In this document: piece after piece, positions 14,581 to 23,440 of the stretch
How the letters are laid out: each line of letters begins with the position of its first letter
How positions within the stretch are numbered: position 1 is the first letter of the stretch
From: an uncultured Clostridia bacterium
Lineage (GTDB): Bacteria > Bacillota > Clostridia > Christensenellales > Aristaeellaceae
Reading direction: 5' to 3'
DNA: 43,097 bases
Assembly (NCBI GenBank): GCA_937907055.1
Contig: CALCTW010000006.1
Span: 1 to 43,097 of the forward strand
Made by a program: the position numbers and the translations under genes
Notes under the pieces: generated by a model
The model's database searches: none
The model's input: the letters and a program-made list of their open reading frames with translations, nothing else
What the model was told of the DNA's origin: nothing

Positions 14581-16278
14581 TCAGTTGGCAGGAGCTTCGG
14601 CTACGACCACAATGCGGCCCTGGCCGTAGGCATCGGCGTATTCTTCGCCGACAACGCCGCCCAGCGTGTCGATGATGTAATCGAGCAGCACCTGGTTATC
14701 CAGCTTCACGGATTCCTGCAGCACGGTGCAGCCATCGAAGGCGGTAACACCGTCGCCGTTGTTGAGCAGGATGTAATCGGTGGAAGCCACGGTGTAGACC
14801 TTGTCCATGTCGATGGGCTCGCCGCCGATCATGATGTTCTTCACGCGGCGTTCACCGGTCACACCGGCAAACATGTTGTGATCATCCACAACGACGGAAG
14901 AATCGATGTAGATATGCACTTCGTAAGTGATGCCGGAGACCTGAGCAAAGCCGCCGAATTCACCGGGAACCAGACGGGTCACATGCTCCAGATAATCAGC
15001 GATCTGAGCGCCGGTGGCTTCGACCACAGTCAGGCTGTTGCCGAAGGGATGCACCTTCAGGATATCGTTCATGGTGATGTCGCCCGCCGCGACGTTCACA
15101 CGGATACCGCCGCCGTTGACGAACGCGATATCCACGTTGCCGGCCTGATTGCGGTAAGCATCCGCGCACAGGTCGCCCAGGTTGGTTTCGGTGTTACGGA
15201 CGAGACGCACATCGGTGACCACGGGATCATAGATGCACAGCGGGTTCTCGGTATGCGCGACGACGGTGGCCAGCTTGGCGTTCAGCTCAGCGGTGGCTTC
15301 GTTCACAGCATCCACGGCATAGCCGGTGAGGCCATTGGTCACAGTGGCGTTTTCTTCGCCGGTCCAGGCATACAGCTTACCGGAGATAGCGCCGGTCTCG
15401 GCGGAAATGGTGATCGCGCCGATATAGCCCAGCTTGGTGCCGCAGGCGATCAGCATGACATTTTCGCCGGCAGCGTTCTTCACGTCGCTCATCTTGAGGG
15501 TCATGCCTTCCACTTCGATGGTCTGCTCGGGATCGATCACAGAGTGGCTGTGGCCGTCCATCAGGGCATCGATGCCGGTGGTGTTAGCGATCACTTCGCT
15601 GCTCGTCCAGGGAGAGCATTCTTCTTCAATGCCCAGATGCGCCTGCAGGAAGACATAGGAAGCGCCTTCAGCACGGGCGGCATCCACAGCCTTCTGAACG
15701 GCATCGTACAGATCCTGACCGTTGTTGCCCTCGCAGAAGCCATAGATGAAGTTGCCTTCGGCATCCTGGAAGTAGGCGGGAGTGGAGGAGGTGAAGGTCT
15801 TGGGGGTGGTCACGCCGACGAAGGCGATCTTCACGCCGTCAAATTCCTTGATCACGTAGGGATCGAACACCGGTTCACCGTTGAAGGTGAAGTTGCAGCT
15901 GATGTAGGGCACGTTGCTCTGGGAAGCCAGTTCCATAAAGCGATCCATGCCATAATCGAACTCATGGTTACCGATGGTCTTGGAATCGAACTTCACGGTG
16001 TTCATGAGGTTCACGATCGCGCCGCCGGTGGTCATGGTGCCCACAGGTTCACCCTGAATGGCATCGCCGTTGTCCACGAGCAGCACATAGTTGTCATTCG
16101 CCAGGGTATCGCGCACGTCGGCCAGACCGGCGAAGCCCCAGTTCTGATCCACAGCGCAGTGGATATCGCTGGTGAACAGGATGACAACATCCTTCTGCAG
16201 CGCGTTCTCACTCTCCGCGAAAGCGAAGCAGCTGACCAGCATTGCAAGCATGATCAGCACAGAAAGCAGTTTTTTCAT
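14581..16278 (-). CDS. Exported 5'-nucleotidase / UDP-sugar hydrolase family protein
   Basis: 565 residues. A signal peptide (1-21, ending FAFA) exports it. The N-terminal calcineurin-like metallophosphatase domain has SDIHC (37-41), LVDNGD (67-72), GNHEFDYG (103-110) and a later DGHSHS. The C-terminal 5'-nucleotidase domain has NTETNLGDLCADAYR, NGGGIRVNV and DYILLNNGDG. The enzyme would remove phosphate from extracellular nucleotides, supplying nucleosides and phosphate. No cell-wall sorting motif is seen. GGAGGAAG precedes the ATG. It is full length for the family. The upstream promoter has TTTCCA and TAGAAT, with a 5'UTR hairpin. Confidence 0.92.
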   Translation of the reverse strand: MKKLLSVLIMLAMLVSCFAFAESENALQKDVVILFTSDIHCAVDQNWGFAGLADVRDTLANDNYVLLVDNGDAIQGEPVGTMTTGGAIVNLMNTVKFDSKTIGNHEFDYGMDRFMELASQSNVPYISCNFTFNGEPVFDPYVIKEFDGVKIAFVGVTTPKTFTSSTPAYFQDAEGNFIYGFCEGNNGQDLYDAVQKAVDAARAEGASYVFLQAHLGIEEECSPWTSSEVIANTTGIDALMDGHSHSVIDPEQTIEVEGMTLKMSDVKNAAGENVMLIACGTKLGYIGAITISAETGAISGKLYAWTGEENATVTNGLTGYAVDAVNEATAELNAKLATVVAHTENPLCIYDPVVTDVRLVRNTETNLGDLCADAYRNQAGNVDIAFVNGGGIRVNVAAGDITMNDILKVHPFGNSLTVVEATGAQIADYLEHVTRLVPGEFGGFAQVSGITYEVHIYIDSSVVVDDHNMFAGVTGERRVKNIMIGGEPIDMDKVYTVASTDYILLNNGDGVTAFDGCTVLQESVKLDNQVLLDYIIDTLGGVVGEEYADAYGQGRIVVVAEAPAN

Positions 16279-16308
16279 GGTCTCTTCCTCCATTTTTCAT
16301 GATTCCGC

Positions 16309-16328
16309 TTCTCCGGCTTCCCGGAGAA
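16309..16328 (-). other. 5'UTR hairpin of the 5'-nucleotidase mRNA
   Basis: TTCTCCGG and CCGGAGAA form a perfect 8-base stem around a 4-base loop (GAAG as transcribed). It starts about a dozen bases after the predicted transcription start. There is no T run, so it is more likely an mRNA-stabilising element than a terminator. Confidence 0.5.
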
Positions 16329-16347
16329 AGGTCATCTGGATAAATTT

Positions 16348-16376
16348 ATTCTATCACAACTGAAGGGAGATGGAAA
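16348..16376 (-). promoter_or_regulatory. Promoter of the 5'-nucleotidase gene
   Basis: Leftward TTTCCA (16371-16376), 17-base spacer, TAGAAT (16348-16353). Confidence 0.5.
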
Positions 16377-16448
16377 GACCGGCGACCGTACTTTTTCGGC
16401 CATATGTCCGGATTTTTCCCTTTTTCAGGGCTCTCCGGCGTCAAAAGA

Positions 16449-16475
16449 CCCGGAGCGGATCCGATCCGCCCCGGG
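16449..16475 (-). terminator. Terminator of the cystatin-like gene
   Basis: CCCGGGGCGGATC pairs with GATCCGCTCCGGG (one mismatch) and is followed leftward by TCTTTTG, about 55 bases behind the stop codon. Confidence 0.7.
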
Positions 16476-16529
16476 CCTTTCACAGGTCTGATACCTGTCA
16501 GAGATTCAGTTTTCAAAGGTTGTTTCTGA

Positions 16530-17183
16530 TCACAGCGCTTCTTCCGCCATCCAGAGCTGCACATCATCGATGCTCAGGGTCTCGGCGGTGCCGTCCAGCT
16601 TCTGCCACACGCGCATGATGCCGTAGTGCGCTTCCGCGTTCGGAGCCACAGGCGTGATGCGGACGATCATGCAGTAATTGATGCCGGCGACGACCTGGGT
16701 GCCGATGACGGCGACAGGGGCAAATTCAACGCCCAGGATCGCGGCGGTCGCCTTCTTCAGCGCGTCGGCGGCTTCCTCGGTCACAGTGGGATCCTCGGCA
16801 GCGGTCCAGCCGCCGACCGCTTCAGCGTTCATGTCAGGCTCGATGTCCTTCACGCCCAGCAGATCGGCCGTGCCGTCCAGCTTCTGCCACACATACACGA
16901 AAGCATAGTGGGGAACAGCATCCGGCACAACGGGGGTCAGTTTGCACAGAATGCAGTAATTGATACCGGCAACGACCTGAGTGCCCAGTACAGCCACGGG
17001 TTCATAGGCGCAGCCGACCAGACCTTCGGTCGCCTTCTTCAGGGCTTCCGCCGCTTCTTCGGTCACTACAGTTTCCTCGGCGGTATTCCAGCCGCCCGCC
17101 GCCATTTCATTTTCAGCATGCACCGGCAGCGCCACAGCGCACAGCATGATCATCATCATCAGGATCGCAAATACCTTTTTCAT
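16530..17183 (-). CDS. Secreted protein with two cystatin-like repeats
   Basis: 217 residues. After a signal peptide (1-23, ending PVHA) two homologous repeats of about 94 residues follow (about 29-120 and 124-217). Each has Gly-Gly-Trp at its start, TEEAA-ALKKAT in a helix, GTQVVAGINYC on a strand and hairpin, and VWQKLDG near its end. In cystatins the N-terminal glycine, the QxVxG loop (QVVAG here at 69-73 and 163-167) and a late Trp form the wedge that blocks papain-type cysteine proteases. All three are present twice. It is likely an extracellular inhibitor of host or competitor proteases; activity is inferred. GGAGG precedes the ATG. The gene is monocistronic. Confidence 0.8.
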   Translation of the reverse strand: MKKVFAILMMMIMLCAVALPVHAENEMAAGGWNTAEETVVTEEAAEALKKATEGLVGCAYEPVAVLGTQVVAGINYCILCKLTPVVPDAVPHYAFVYVWQKLDGTADLLGVKDIEPDMNAEAVGGWTAAEDPTVTEEAADALKKATAAILGVEFAPVAVIGTQVVAGINYCMIVRITPVAPNAEAHYGIMRVWQKLDGTAETLSIDDVQLWMAEEAL

Positions 17184-17247
17184 TGTTTTATCCTCCGTAA
17201 ATCGTATTCATTAAAAAGTGTTACAGAACATACCAAACGCGCGGATG

Positions 17248-18162
17248 TCACTCCGGCATCGCGAACGCGCAGTTCCTGCACTGTTCCTCCGCGGCGCCGG
17301 TCCAGTAGATCACGCCGCTCGATGCTTCAAACCATCCGTCGGGGATCAGATTGGCTTCCCGTTCGGTAACGGTGTCATCCTCGTTCGTAGTGATCTGCTT
17401 CTTTACACAGTCGTGGTACTCGATCCGGCCATCCTCTGTGACAGTACCGGTCATCGTCCACACATAGAGCACAAAAGCGGAATCCGCCCAGTCGACCTCG
17501 ATGGCGTACTGATCCGCCCCGATCGCCCGCATGCTCATGCAGGCGCGCTGACTGGTCATATCGTAGTAATCGCCCTCCCGGATCGTGCCGGATTCGACAG
17601 GACCGGACTCTTCAGGCGTGGTCAGCTGCCTCATCTCATCCGCGATGGCGGTGAAGGTCTCTTCGTCCATCTGACCGTCGTCATGGATCATCAGCACGTA
17701 CTGACCGTTGACATTATACCATCGGGCGAGCTTCATATCCGCCGTGATCACGATCGCGTCATCCTTATCCTGACGCGCGGCAAAGGCAGTTTCCCCGCCG
17801 TCCAGATACACGCCTGAGATATCCTCGTTCAGCCTTTCCGCTGAGGCGCGCAGGACATACTTCATGCCGTTCACACTGAACTGCAGTTCCGCCAGCTTCG
17901 CATCCTCTGTTTCCATCAGACGGGCATGCACATCGGTGATCCCCATCACGCCCGGCAGCCGCATTTCAATGCCGGCCGCCATGCTCAGGGCCTCGACGGA
18001 TTCCAGCTCCACCCAGGGATTGGCCATGCCGATGACCGCGTTGGGCTGCGCGGGCGTTTCCGCGCCCTCTGCCAATGCCGCCACCATGCCGGTGCCGTTC
18101 ATCAGGGCCAGTCCGGCCACGACTGAAGCAGTCAGTCTCTTCATTTTTTCATTCATATTCAT
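17248..18162 (-). CDS. Secreted protein of unknown function
   Basis: 304 residues. The N-terminus (MNMNEKMKRLTASVVAGLAL, ending near ALAEG) is a signal peptide. Residues about 45-130 (ANPWVELESVEALSMAAGIE, then LPGVMGITDVHARLMETED) resemble the DUF4367-type lipoprotein or anti-sigma extracytoplasmic domain. The C-terminal third is beta-rich with DYYDMTSQRACMSMRAIG and ends in a Cys pair (CRNCAF). No active site is recognised. The ATG at 18162 is chosen because GGGAGG is at proper distance. It lies just upstream of the cystatin-like gene with 64 bases between, so the two may be co-transcribed. Confidence 0.7.
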   Translation of the reverse strand: MNMNEKMKRLTASVVAGLALMNGTGMVAALAEGAETPAQPNAVIGMANPWVELESVEALSMAAGIEMRLPGVMGITDVHARLMETEDAKLAELQFSVNGMKYVLRASAERLNEDISGVYLDGGETAFAARQDKDDAIVITADMKLARWYNVNGQYVLMIHDDGQMDEETFTAIADEMRQLTTPEESGPVESGTIREGDYYDMTSQRACMSMRAIGADQYAIEVDWADSAFVLYVWTMTGTVTEDGRIEYHDCVKKQITTNEDDTVTEREANLIPDGWFEASSGVIYWTGAAEEQCRNCAFAMPE

Positions 18163-18191
18163 TGCAATAATCCTCCCATTGGTATTTCCTC

Positions 18192-18232
18192 TGCCGGATG
18201 CTTCTTTCCCATCCGGCATGCACAGTATACTG
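18192..18232 (-). promoter_or_regulatory. Palindrome and 5'UTR hairpin ahead of the secreted protein gene
   Basis: CAGTATACTG (18223-18232) is a perfect 10-base palindrome that contains a likely -10 box (TATACT). TGCCGGATG and CATCCGGCA (18192-18218) form a perfect 9-base hairpin in the leader, about 30 bases before the start codon. No good -35 box was found. Confidence 0.4.
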
Positions 18233-18448
18233 CACTGATAGAACGAACGAAACCCAACTTTCATTCAATCTTTTTTCATTGTACTGAGCATTTTCGTTTA
18301 TTTTCGTTTAAAATGCCGCGATCCCCTCCCGAAGCGTTCTTTTGTCACAGTTTTTCAGGCGCTTTGCTCCGCGTCCGGCCCGGTCAGGCCGTGAAACAGC
18401 GGACGGGGTGCTTCACCGCCCCTGCCCGCCGTTTCATATCATAAAAGA

Positions 18449-19429
18449 TCACTTTCTTTTCTTGTTGAGCATCCTGCGGTGCATGGCCACCTTCACCATC
18501 AGATCATTCTTTTTTTCTTTGCTCCAGTTGTTTTCCTGCTCCAGACGGCTGTACATCTCCCAGCGCTCCGCGGACAGTTCGCCGCTTTCCAGCGCCGCGC
18601 GCACCGCGCAGCCGGGCTCTGTCCGGTGGGTGCAATCAGAGAAAAGGCAGCGGCTGATCAGCGCGGTGATATCCGGGAAGGTATCGGCGATGCCCTCCTC
18701 CGCGTCCATCACGCCCAGCTCACGCAGACCCGGCGTATCGATCAAACTGACACCGTTGATCTCGATCATTTCCCGGTGCGTGGTGGTATGCCGGCCCTTG
18801 GAATCCTCCTCGCGGATCTCCCCGGTGCGCATCACTTCCGCGCCGGCCAGAGTATTGATCAGCGTGGATTTACCGGCACCGGAGGAGCCGAGCAGCGCGA
18901 TGGTCGTGCCGGGCGTGAAATAGGGCTTCAGCCTTTCCAAACCGTATCCGGTGTAGGAACTGACGGAGACCACCTGCAGATGATCGCTGAGCGCGGCGGC
19001 TTCGGCTTCCATCTCCTGAACATTCGGGCAGGTATCCGCCTTGGTGAGCACCGCCACCGGGACCGCGCCGCCCGCGACCGTCATGGCCGCGTAACGGGCA
19101 ATGCGGCTGAGGCTGAAATCGTTGTTCAGGGAGGTGATGATAAAGACATAATCCATATTGGCGATGAGCGGCTGAGACTGCAGCGTCTTCACATAACCAT
19201 CCGCGTGACCGCTCCTGTCCGGCCTGCAGAAGACCGTTCGTCTGGGGAGGATCGCGCGGATCAGGCTGTCCCCGTACGGGTTCACCGTCACCTCCACTTC
19301 ATCCCCCACCACCGGGAACTGATCCTGATAGCGCAGATTCCCGGCCAGTACACAGTATAATTCTTCATCGCCCCTGCGCGCCAGATAACGATCACGGTGC
19401 ACAAGCGCGATACGATAGTTTTGCTCCAT
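18449..19429 (-). CDS. rsgA: Ribosome small subunit-dependent GTPase A
   Basis: 326 residues of the circularly permuted GTPase RsgA (YloQ/YjeQ), which helps mature the 30S subunit. Visible in order: an N-terminal OB fold (residues 5-65); TKAD (129-132, the G4 element) ahead of GSSGAGKST (181-189, G1) and DTPG (231-234, G3), which proves the permutation; then the zinc knuckle C261, C266, H268, C274 (CLFSDCTHRTEPGC). The ATG at 19429 has GAGGG upstream. An upstream extension in the frame has no start support. It follows the oxidoreductase gene by 37 bases in the same direction. Confidence 0.95.
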   Translation of the reverse strand: MEQNYRIALVHRDRYLARRGDEELYCVLAGNLRYQDQFPVVGDEVEVTVNPYGDSLIRAILPRRTVFCRPDRSGHADGYVKTLQSQPLIANMDYVFIITSLNNDFSLSRIARYAAMTVAGGAVPVAVLTKADTCPNVQEMEAEAAALSDHLQVVSVSSYTGYGLERLKPYFTPGTTIALLGSSGAGKSTLINTLAGAEVMRTGEIREEDSKGRHTTTHREMIEINGVSLIDTPGLRELGVMDAEEGIADTFPDITALISRCLFSDCTHRTEPGCAVRAALESGELSAERWEMYSRLEQENNWSKEKKNDLMVKVAMHRRMLNKKRK

Positions 19430-19466
19430 TGGTATAGATCCCTCGCTTATTCCTGCAGGGCCGTCT

Positions 19467-20459
19467 TCATTCTGTCCGCGCAAGGGTCTGCGCCGTCTCA
19501 AACGGGTACAGCAGTCCCATCTGCCTGCGGCATTCGTCCATGATCTCCATCACATCCAGCGTGACCTGCATGGGCTCATACCGGCTTTCGGTCAGCCCCT
19601 GACGGATCTCTTCCACGACCCGGTCAAATTCATTGAGATAATCTCCCGAGCCTCCGCGGACTTCCTTTGTGCCGTCATCGCGGATCAGCTCCGCCTGTTC
19701 GGCGTAATGGAAGTTGCTGAAGGACATGCGGGCTTTGGTTCCTTCGATCTGAAGGACTTCGGCGCCCTTCGGATCCGCGATCGCGATGCCGGTATCCAGG
19801 CGCGTGCCATCGGCGTAGAAGAAGGTCACATCCTCCTCCAGGTCGATCCCGTCCGCCAGAATGCCCTTGCAGGCGATCTTTTCCGGCTTGCCGAACAGCC
19901 GGTAGAGATAGGTCAGCGCGTACACGCCCATATCGAGCAGTGCGCCGCCCGCGGCAGCCGGATCGGTCACACGCGGCGCGTAGCCGCGGCCATCCACCCG
20001 GCAATCCAGCCTGACACGCGTGATCTCCCCGAACGCGCCTTCGTCCAGCCATTGCTTTACGCCATTGGCGGCCGGCGCGAACCAGGTCCACATCGCTTCG
20101 GCAAAATAAGTGTGATTCTTCCGCGCCAGCGCGGCCAGCTCACGCGCGTCACGGGCATTGACCGTCAGCGGCTTTTCGCACAGAACGGGCAGGGAACGCT
20201 CCAACGCCATTTTGGTGTATTCATAGTGGCTGGTATGGGTGGTGACCACATACACGCCCTCCACGCCCGGCATCTCCATCGCTTCCGCGGCTGTTTTTGC
20301 CGCCGCGGCGCCGTATTTATCCGCGAAGGCCGCGCAGCGTTCCGCGTTCCGTCCGTATACAGAGACGATCTTATGCCGTCCCGAAGCCAGTATCTGTTCC
20401 GCGACGATCCCGGCCAGCTTGCCGCAGCCGATCACACACCATCCGAAAATATCCTTCAT
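19467..20459 (-). CDS. Gfo/Idh/MocA family oxidoreductase
   Basis: 330 residues. The N-terminal Rossmann domain starts FGWCVIGCGKLAGIVAEQI with the NAD(P)-binding turn, and CEKPLTVN (about 93-100) carries the family's EKP motif that contacts the nicotinamide. The C-terminal alpha/beta domain shows GGALLDMGVYALTYLYRLFG, typical of these sugar or dihydrodiol-type dehydrogenases. The substrate is not predictable. The gene is probably the first of a two-gene unit with rsgA, with no functional link obvious. Confidence 0.92.
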   Translation of the reverse strand: MKDIFGWCVIGCGKLAGIVAEQILASGRHKIVSVYGRNAERCAAFADKYGAAAAKTAAEAMEMPGVEGVYVVTTHTSHYEYTKMALERSLPVLCEKPLTVNARDARELAALARKNHTYFAEAMWTWFAPAANGVKQWLDEGAFGEITRVRLDCRVDGRGYAPRVTDPAAAGGALLDMGVYALTYLYRLFGKPEKIACKGILADGIDLEEDVTFFYADGTRLDTGIAIADPKGAEVLQIEGTKARMSFSNFHYAEQAELIRDDGTKEVRGGSGDYLNEFDRVVEEIRQGLTESRYEPMQVTLDVMEIMDECRRQMGLLYPFETAQTLARTE

Positions 20460-20503
20460 AATCGCATTCCCCCTTTTTTATGATCCTGTATTTTTTCTGA
20501 CCC

Positions 20504-21055
20504 TCAGAGCGGCTTGATCATCAGCCACTCATCCCGGTAGGTTCCGTCATCATACTTCAGCGCGCGCACATGCCTGCCGGTCACTTCAAAGCCGCATTTT
20601 TCGTACAAACGCTTCGCCTGATCATTGCCGTCCACGACCTCGAGCTCGATCTGCTCATAGCCCATCCGGCGGGCCAGTTCGGTGAGACAGGCGATCATGG
20701 CCGTGCCGATCCCGAGCCCCCAGTAGGCCTTTTTCAGCGCGATGGCCAGCGAGCAGCGGTGCCGGACTCTGCGCTTGCCGCCGAGGCCGTTCAGGGAGCA
20801 ATTCCCGGCCACCTGACCCTCCACCAGCGCCAGCATCATGACAGACCCGGGATCCAAAGCGAGACGGCCGAGGATTTCCCGCTCGCCCTCCACGGTGTAA
20901 TTCACCTCATCGGGATTCCGCAGAAGGAAGGGCGTTTCCGCGGAAGTGATCTGAAGGTATTCGATCATCTGCTCCGCGTATTCCGGCGTGGTCGGACGAA
21001 GAAGGCATTCCCGTCCATCCCGCAAAGTGATCTTCTTTTCATCAAATAGCATCAA
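20504..21055 (-). CDS. GNAT family N-acetyltransferase
   Basis: 183 residues of one GNAT domain: ITLRDGRECLLRPTTPEYAE at the start, VEGQVAGNCSLNGLGGKRRV, HRCSLAIALKKAYWGLGIGT with the acetyl-CoA loop, and EVVDGNDQAKRLYEKCGFEVTGR. It resembles YhhY or RimI-like enzymes from Clostridia. The acceptor is unknown. It lies 44 bases upstream of the oxidoreductase gene and downstream of the TetR gene, all leftward, so it may be part of the TetR-controlled transcript (inference). Confidence 0.88.
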   Translation of the reverse strand: MMLFDEKKITLRDGRECLLRPTTPEYAEQMIEYLQITSAETPFLLRNPDEVNYTVEGEREILGRLALDPGSVMMLALVEGQVAGNCSLNGLGGKRRVRHRCSLAIALKKAYWGLGIGTAMIACLTELARRMGYEQIELEVVDGNDQAKRLYEKCGFEVTGRHVRALKYDDGTYRDEWLMIKPL

Positions 21056-21093
21056 AACACCCCCTATATCGATCCTGCATATGGACCGAAATA

Positions 21094-21705
21094 TCAGATA
21101 CCGTAAGTCCGCGAGAAATGCGCCAGATGCTGCCGCGCCATTTCCAGCGCTTCATCCATCCGTTCGGGCTCACGGTCCGCCAGCTGCACCAGCAGCGTGA
21201 CCGGGGCGGTGTACTCAAACGCCAGCAGTTTCGGATCACAGCGCCGGACTTTTCCGTTTTGCATGAGCCTTTCCAGAAAGGCCTCATTCATGGCGCACAC
21301 CGCGGTCAGATGGTGCAGGGTGGTGAGTTTTCGCAGTTTTTCATTCCGGAACTGCTCCATCATCAGCATTTTGCGCACCTTGCGGATCTGCTCATCCTGC
21401 ATGGTTAACCGCGCGCGGCGCAGGGATTCCTCCGCCAGCGCTTCCAATGTTTCGGGATACGCTGCTTCCTGATCCGCGCTGCCGAAACGTTCTTCATAAT
21501 AGAGCGTCATCCGCGCGATCAGGGCATCCAGAATGGCTTCCTTCCCCCTGAAATGCTTGTACAGGGACGGCCTCTTCATGCCGACCGCGGCCCCGATCTC
21601 ATCAACCCCCACACCGTCATAGCCTTTTTCGGCAAAGAGGGTGAGCGCGGCTGCCAGGATCTGATCCTTGGTGCTTTCTTTTTCGGTTCTGTTCGCGGAC
21701 TGCAT
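21094..21705 (-). CDS. TetR/AcrR family transcriptional repressor
   Basis: 203 residues. The N-terminal TetR DNA-binding domain is clear: KDQILAAALTLFAEKGYDGV, then VDEIGAAVGMKRPSLYKHFR and GKEAILDALI. The C-terminal ligand domain (about 75-200) is of the group with a conserved KVRKMLMMEQFRN helix. The start is not certain; I prefer ATG at 21705, which has AAGGATGG upstream. Its own promoter (21775-21803) overlaps two operators with the same TAACG-N2-CGTTA core, strong evidence for autorepression. The ligand is unknown. Downstream GNAT, oxidoreductase and rsgA genes may be read from the same promoter. Confidence 0.9.
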   Translation of the reverse strand: MQSANRTEKESTKDQILAAALTLFAEKGYDGVGVDEIGAAVGMKRPSLYKHFRGKEAILDALIARMTLYYEERFGSADQEAAYPETLEALAEESLRRARLTMQDEQIRKVRKMLMMEQFRNEKLRKLTTLHHLTAVCAMNEAFLERLMQNGKVRRCDPKLLAFEYTAPVTLLVQLADREPERMDEALEMARQHLAHFSRTYGI

Positions 21706-21745
21706 CGTCACAACCATCCTTCCATCCCGCGTCAAAGCGCTGCGA

Positions 21746-21767
21746 CAGGATAACGGTCGTTATCCTG
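21746..21767. promoter_or_regulatory. TetR operator 1
   Basis: CAGGATAACG-GT-CGTTATCCTG is a perfect 10-base inverted repeat just downstream of the -10 box. It shares the core TAACG-N2-CGTTA with operator 2. Confidence 0.8.
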
Positions 21768-21774
21768 CGGATCC

Positions 21775-21803
21775 ATTATAGCTAACGAGCGTTATTGTGT
21801 CAA
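21775..21803 (-). promoter_or_regulatory. Consensus promoter of the TetR gene
   Basis: Leftward TTGACA (21798-21803), 17-base spacer, TATAAT (21775-21780): a perfect sigma-A promoter with operator 2 inside its spacer. Confidence 0.9.
21783..21794. promoter_or_regulatory. TetR operator 2 in the promoter spacer
   Basis: TAACG-AG-CGTTA is a perfect inverted repeat with the same core as operator 1 and lies between the -35 and -10 boxes, so binding would block RNA polymerase. Confidence 0.75.
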
Positions 21804-21871
21804 GGAACAGCGACCCGCCGAAAGCAAAAGGCAGCCCCGGAAGGAGCCGCCCTTGGCATTATCGGATGTAA

Positions 21872-23440
21872 TCATTTTTCTTTGCGGAAGAGCATCCGGA
21901 TGTCTGACAGGCGCAGACGCCGGAGCGCGATATCACTGAGCAGCATCACAAGCGCCAGCAGCATGACCGGCAGCTGGATATTCGCTTCCCGGGGCTTCGC
22001 CGGTTCATCGGAGATGACCGCTTCCGGCAGATCCGCCGGAGCCGCGACGCCGAATTGCAGGATCTGCTTCAGTTCCGCCTTTCCGGCCTCGCTGTTCTGC
22101 CAGGAGGCTGTCCATTCCCCGGTGAGATCGGACGTGAACACGGTGACCGTGCCTTCCCCCAGCTGCCTTCTTGCCAGCAGGGGCGCGCCGCCCTCCGCGC
22201 GGAGGAGCAGCTCCGCGTCCTTACGCAGGGTGGTGCCGATAAAGCCCGTGATATCCGGCAGACCGGCCGGAAGACCGCCCGGCAGCACGACCGCGGCGGT
22301 TTTTTCTACCAGCGGATCGGAAGTCACCTTCTCGGTCTCGCTGAGCATGATGGACGGCAGATCCGCCGCGTCGGTGACGGCATAGTAGCGGCCGCCTCCG
22401 TTTTCCGCGATGTTCTTCAGCACATTGGAGCTGAAGCCCAGCGCCATGGCGGACACGGTGATGCCCTCCTCCGCCATTTCCCTGACCACCTGATCAAAGC
22501 CGTGATCAAAGGGCTCGCCGTCTGACAGGAAGATGACATGCCGCCTGAGCGTGGTCATATTTCGCATCTGTTCCCGCGCCAGCGTCAGGGCTTCGGTGTA
22601 ATACGTGCCCTGCGCGGTGGTGAGGGAGGAGATGATACGGGAAAGGACGGCCTTATGGGTATCTGTCGCCGCGGCAGGCTCCGCCCGAAGGACGGCTTTG
22701 CTGTTGAAGGAGATCAGGCCCACCAGATCGCGTTCCGTGAGCGCTTCGATGCTGCGGATCGCGCCCTGCTTGGCATTGGCCAGACGATCACCGCCGCCGG
22801 TGTTCCCCCAGCCGCCCGCGTCGGTCATGCTGTTGGAGCAGTCCAGCACCAGCATCAGCGAGATGCCCTCGCCGTTTTCTTCTGTATATTCAAGCAAGAC
22901 CGGCAGCAGGGTCTCATAGACCATGCCGGTCATACCGCCCAATGAAAGACCATGCTTACCGCCGGTCACGAGCAGCGCGCCGCCGCCCTGCACATAACGG
23001 CTGAGCATGCTGCCCCAGCCGCCCGGCAGATCCGCAGCCGCGGTGCCGTTCAGGATCACCCCGGCATAACGCGTCAGCAGCGCGGGCGCATCCGCCGGGG
23101 TCACGAAGACCGGCTCTGTTTCAGGGGGCAGATATTCCGTAATCAGAGAAGCGTCGGACGGATCATCCGCGACCACCAGCACACGGGGATGATCCGGCGT
23201 TTCCGTGCTCCGCGGCGCTTCGGGCGCTTCAGCAGAGGGCGGAAGGGTCAGGCGGAGGCCCGCGATGACCGGCACCAGCAGCAGACAGACACCGCACCGG
23301 AGGAGAACAGCGGCTTTTTGGCGAGCAGGCTGCCGCTGCGCCCGGCTGAGCCTGAACCACTGAAACAGGACGAACGCCAGCGCCGGAAGAATGAGCAGCA
23401 GCAGAAGCGGGCGCTCAAAAAAGAGATCAGGCTTGTTCAT
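21872..23440 (-). CDS. VWA domain membrane protein
   Basis: 522 residues. Two N-terminal membrane helices (about 9-30 and 44-62) and one near the C-terminus (about 490-507) enclose a large domain. Residues 85-180 look like a flavodoxin/GATase-like domain (VLVVADDPSDAS, GGALLVTGGKHGL). The von Willebrand A domain follows with MIDAS residues DCSNSM (200-205), TYYTEAL and FLSDGEPFDHG. It is the last gene of the MoxR operon and overlaps the preceding VWA gene by 14 bases. Such BatA/BatB-like VWA proteins work with MoxR ATPases in envelope-linked complex assembly or stress responses; the precise role is unknown. Confidence 0.85.
   Translation of the reverse strand: MNKPDLFFERPLLLLLILPALAFVLFQWFRLSRAQRQPARQKAAVLLRCGVCLLLVPVIAGLRLTLPPSAEAPEAPRSTETPDHPRVLVVADDPSDASLITEYLPPETEPVFVTPADAPALLTRYAGVILNGTAAADLPGGWGSMLSRYVQGGGALLVTGGKHGLSLGGMTGMVYETLLPVLLEYTEENGEGISLMLVLDCSNSMTDAGGWGNTGGGDRLANAKQGAIRSIEALTERDLVGLISFNSKAVLRAEPAAATDTHKAVLSRIISSLTTAQGTYYTEALTLAREQMRNMTTLRRHVIFLSDGEPFDHGFDQVVREMAEEGITVSAMALGFSSNVLKNIAENGGGRYYAVTDAADLPSIMLSETEKVTSDPLVEKTAAVVLPGGLPAGLPDITGFIGTTLRKDAELLLRAEGGAPLLARRQLGEGTVTVFTSDLTGEWTASWQNSEAGKAELKQILQFGVAAPADLPEAVISDEPAKPREANIQLPVMLLALVMLLSDIALRRLRLSDIRMLFRKEK

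Noticed and set aside
14458..16302. A 614-codon open frame on the plus strand
   Set aside because: It is antisense to the exported 5'-nucleotidase, which has full motifs and a signal peptide; GC-rich codon bias opens the opposite strand.
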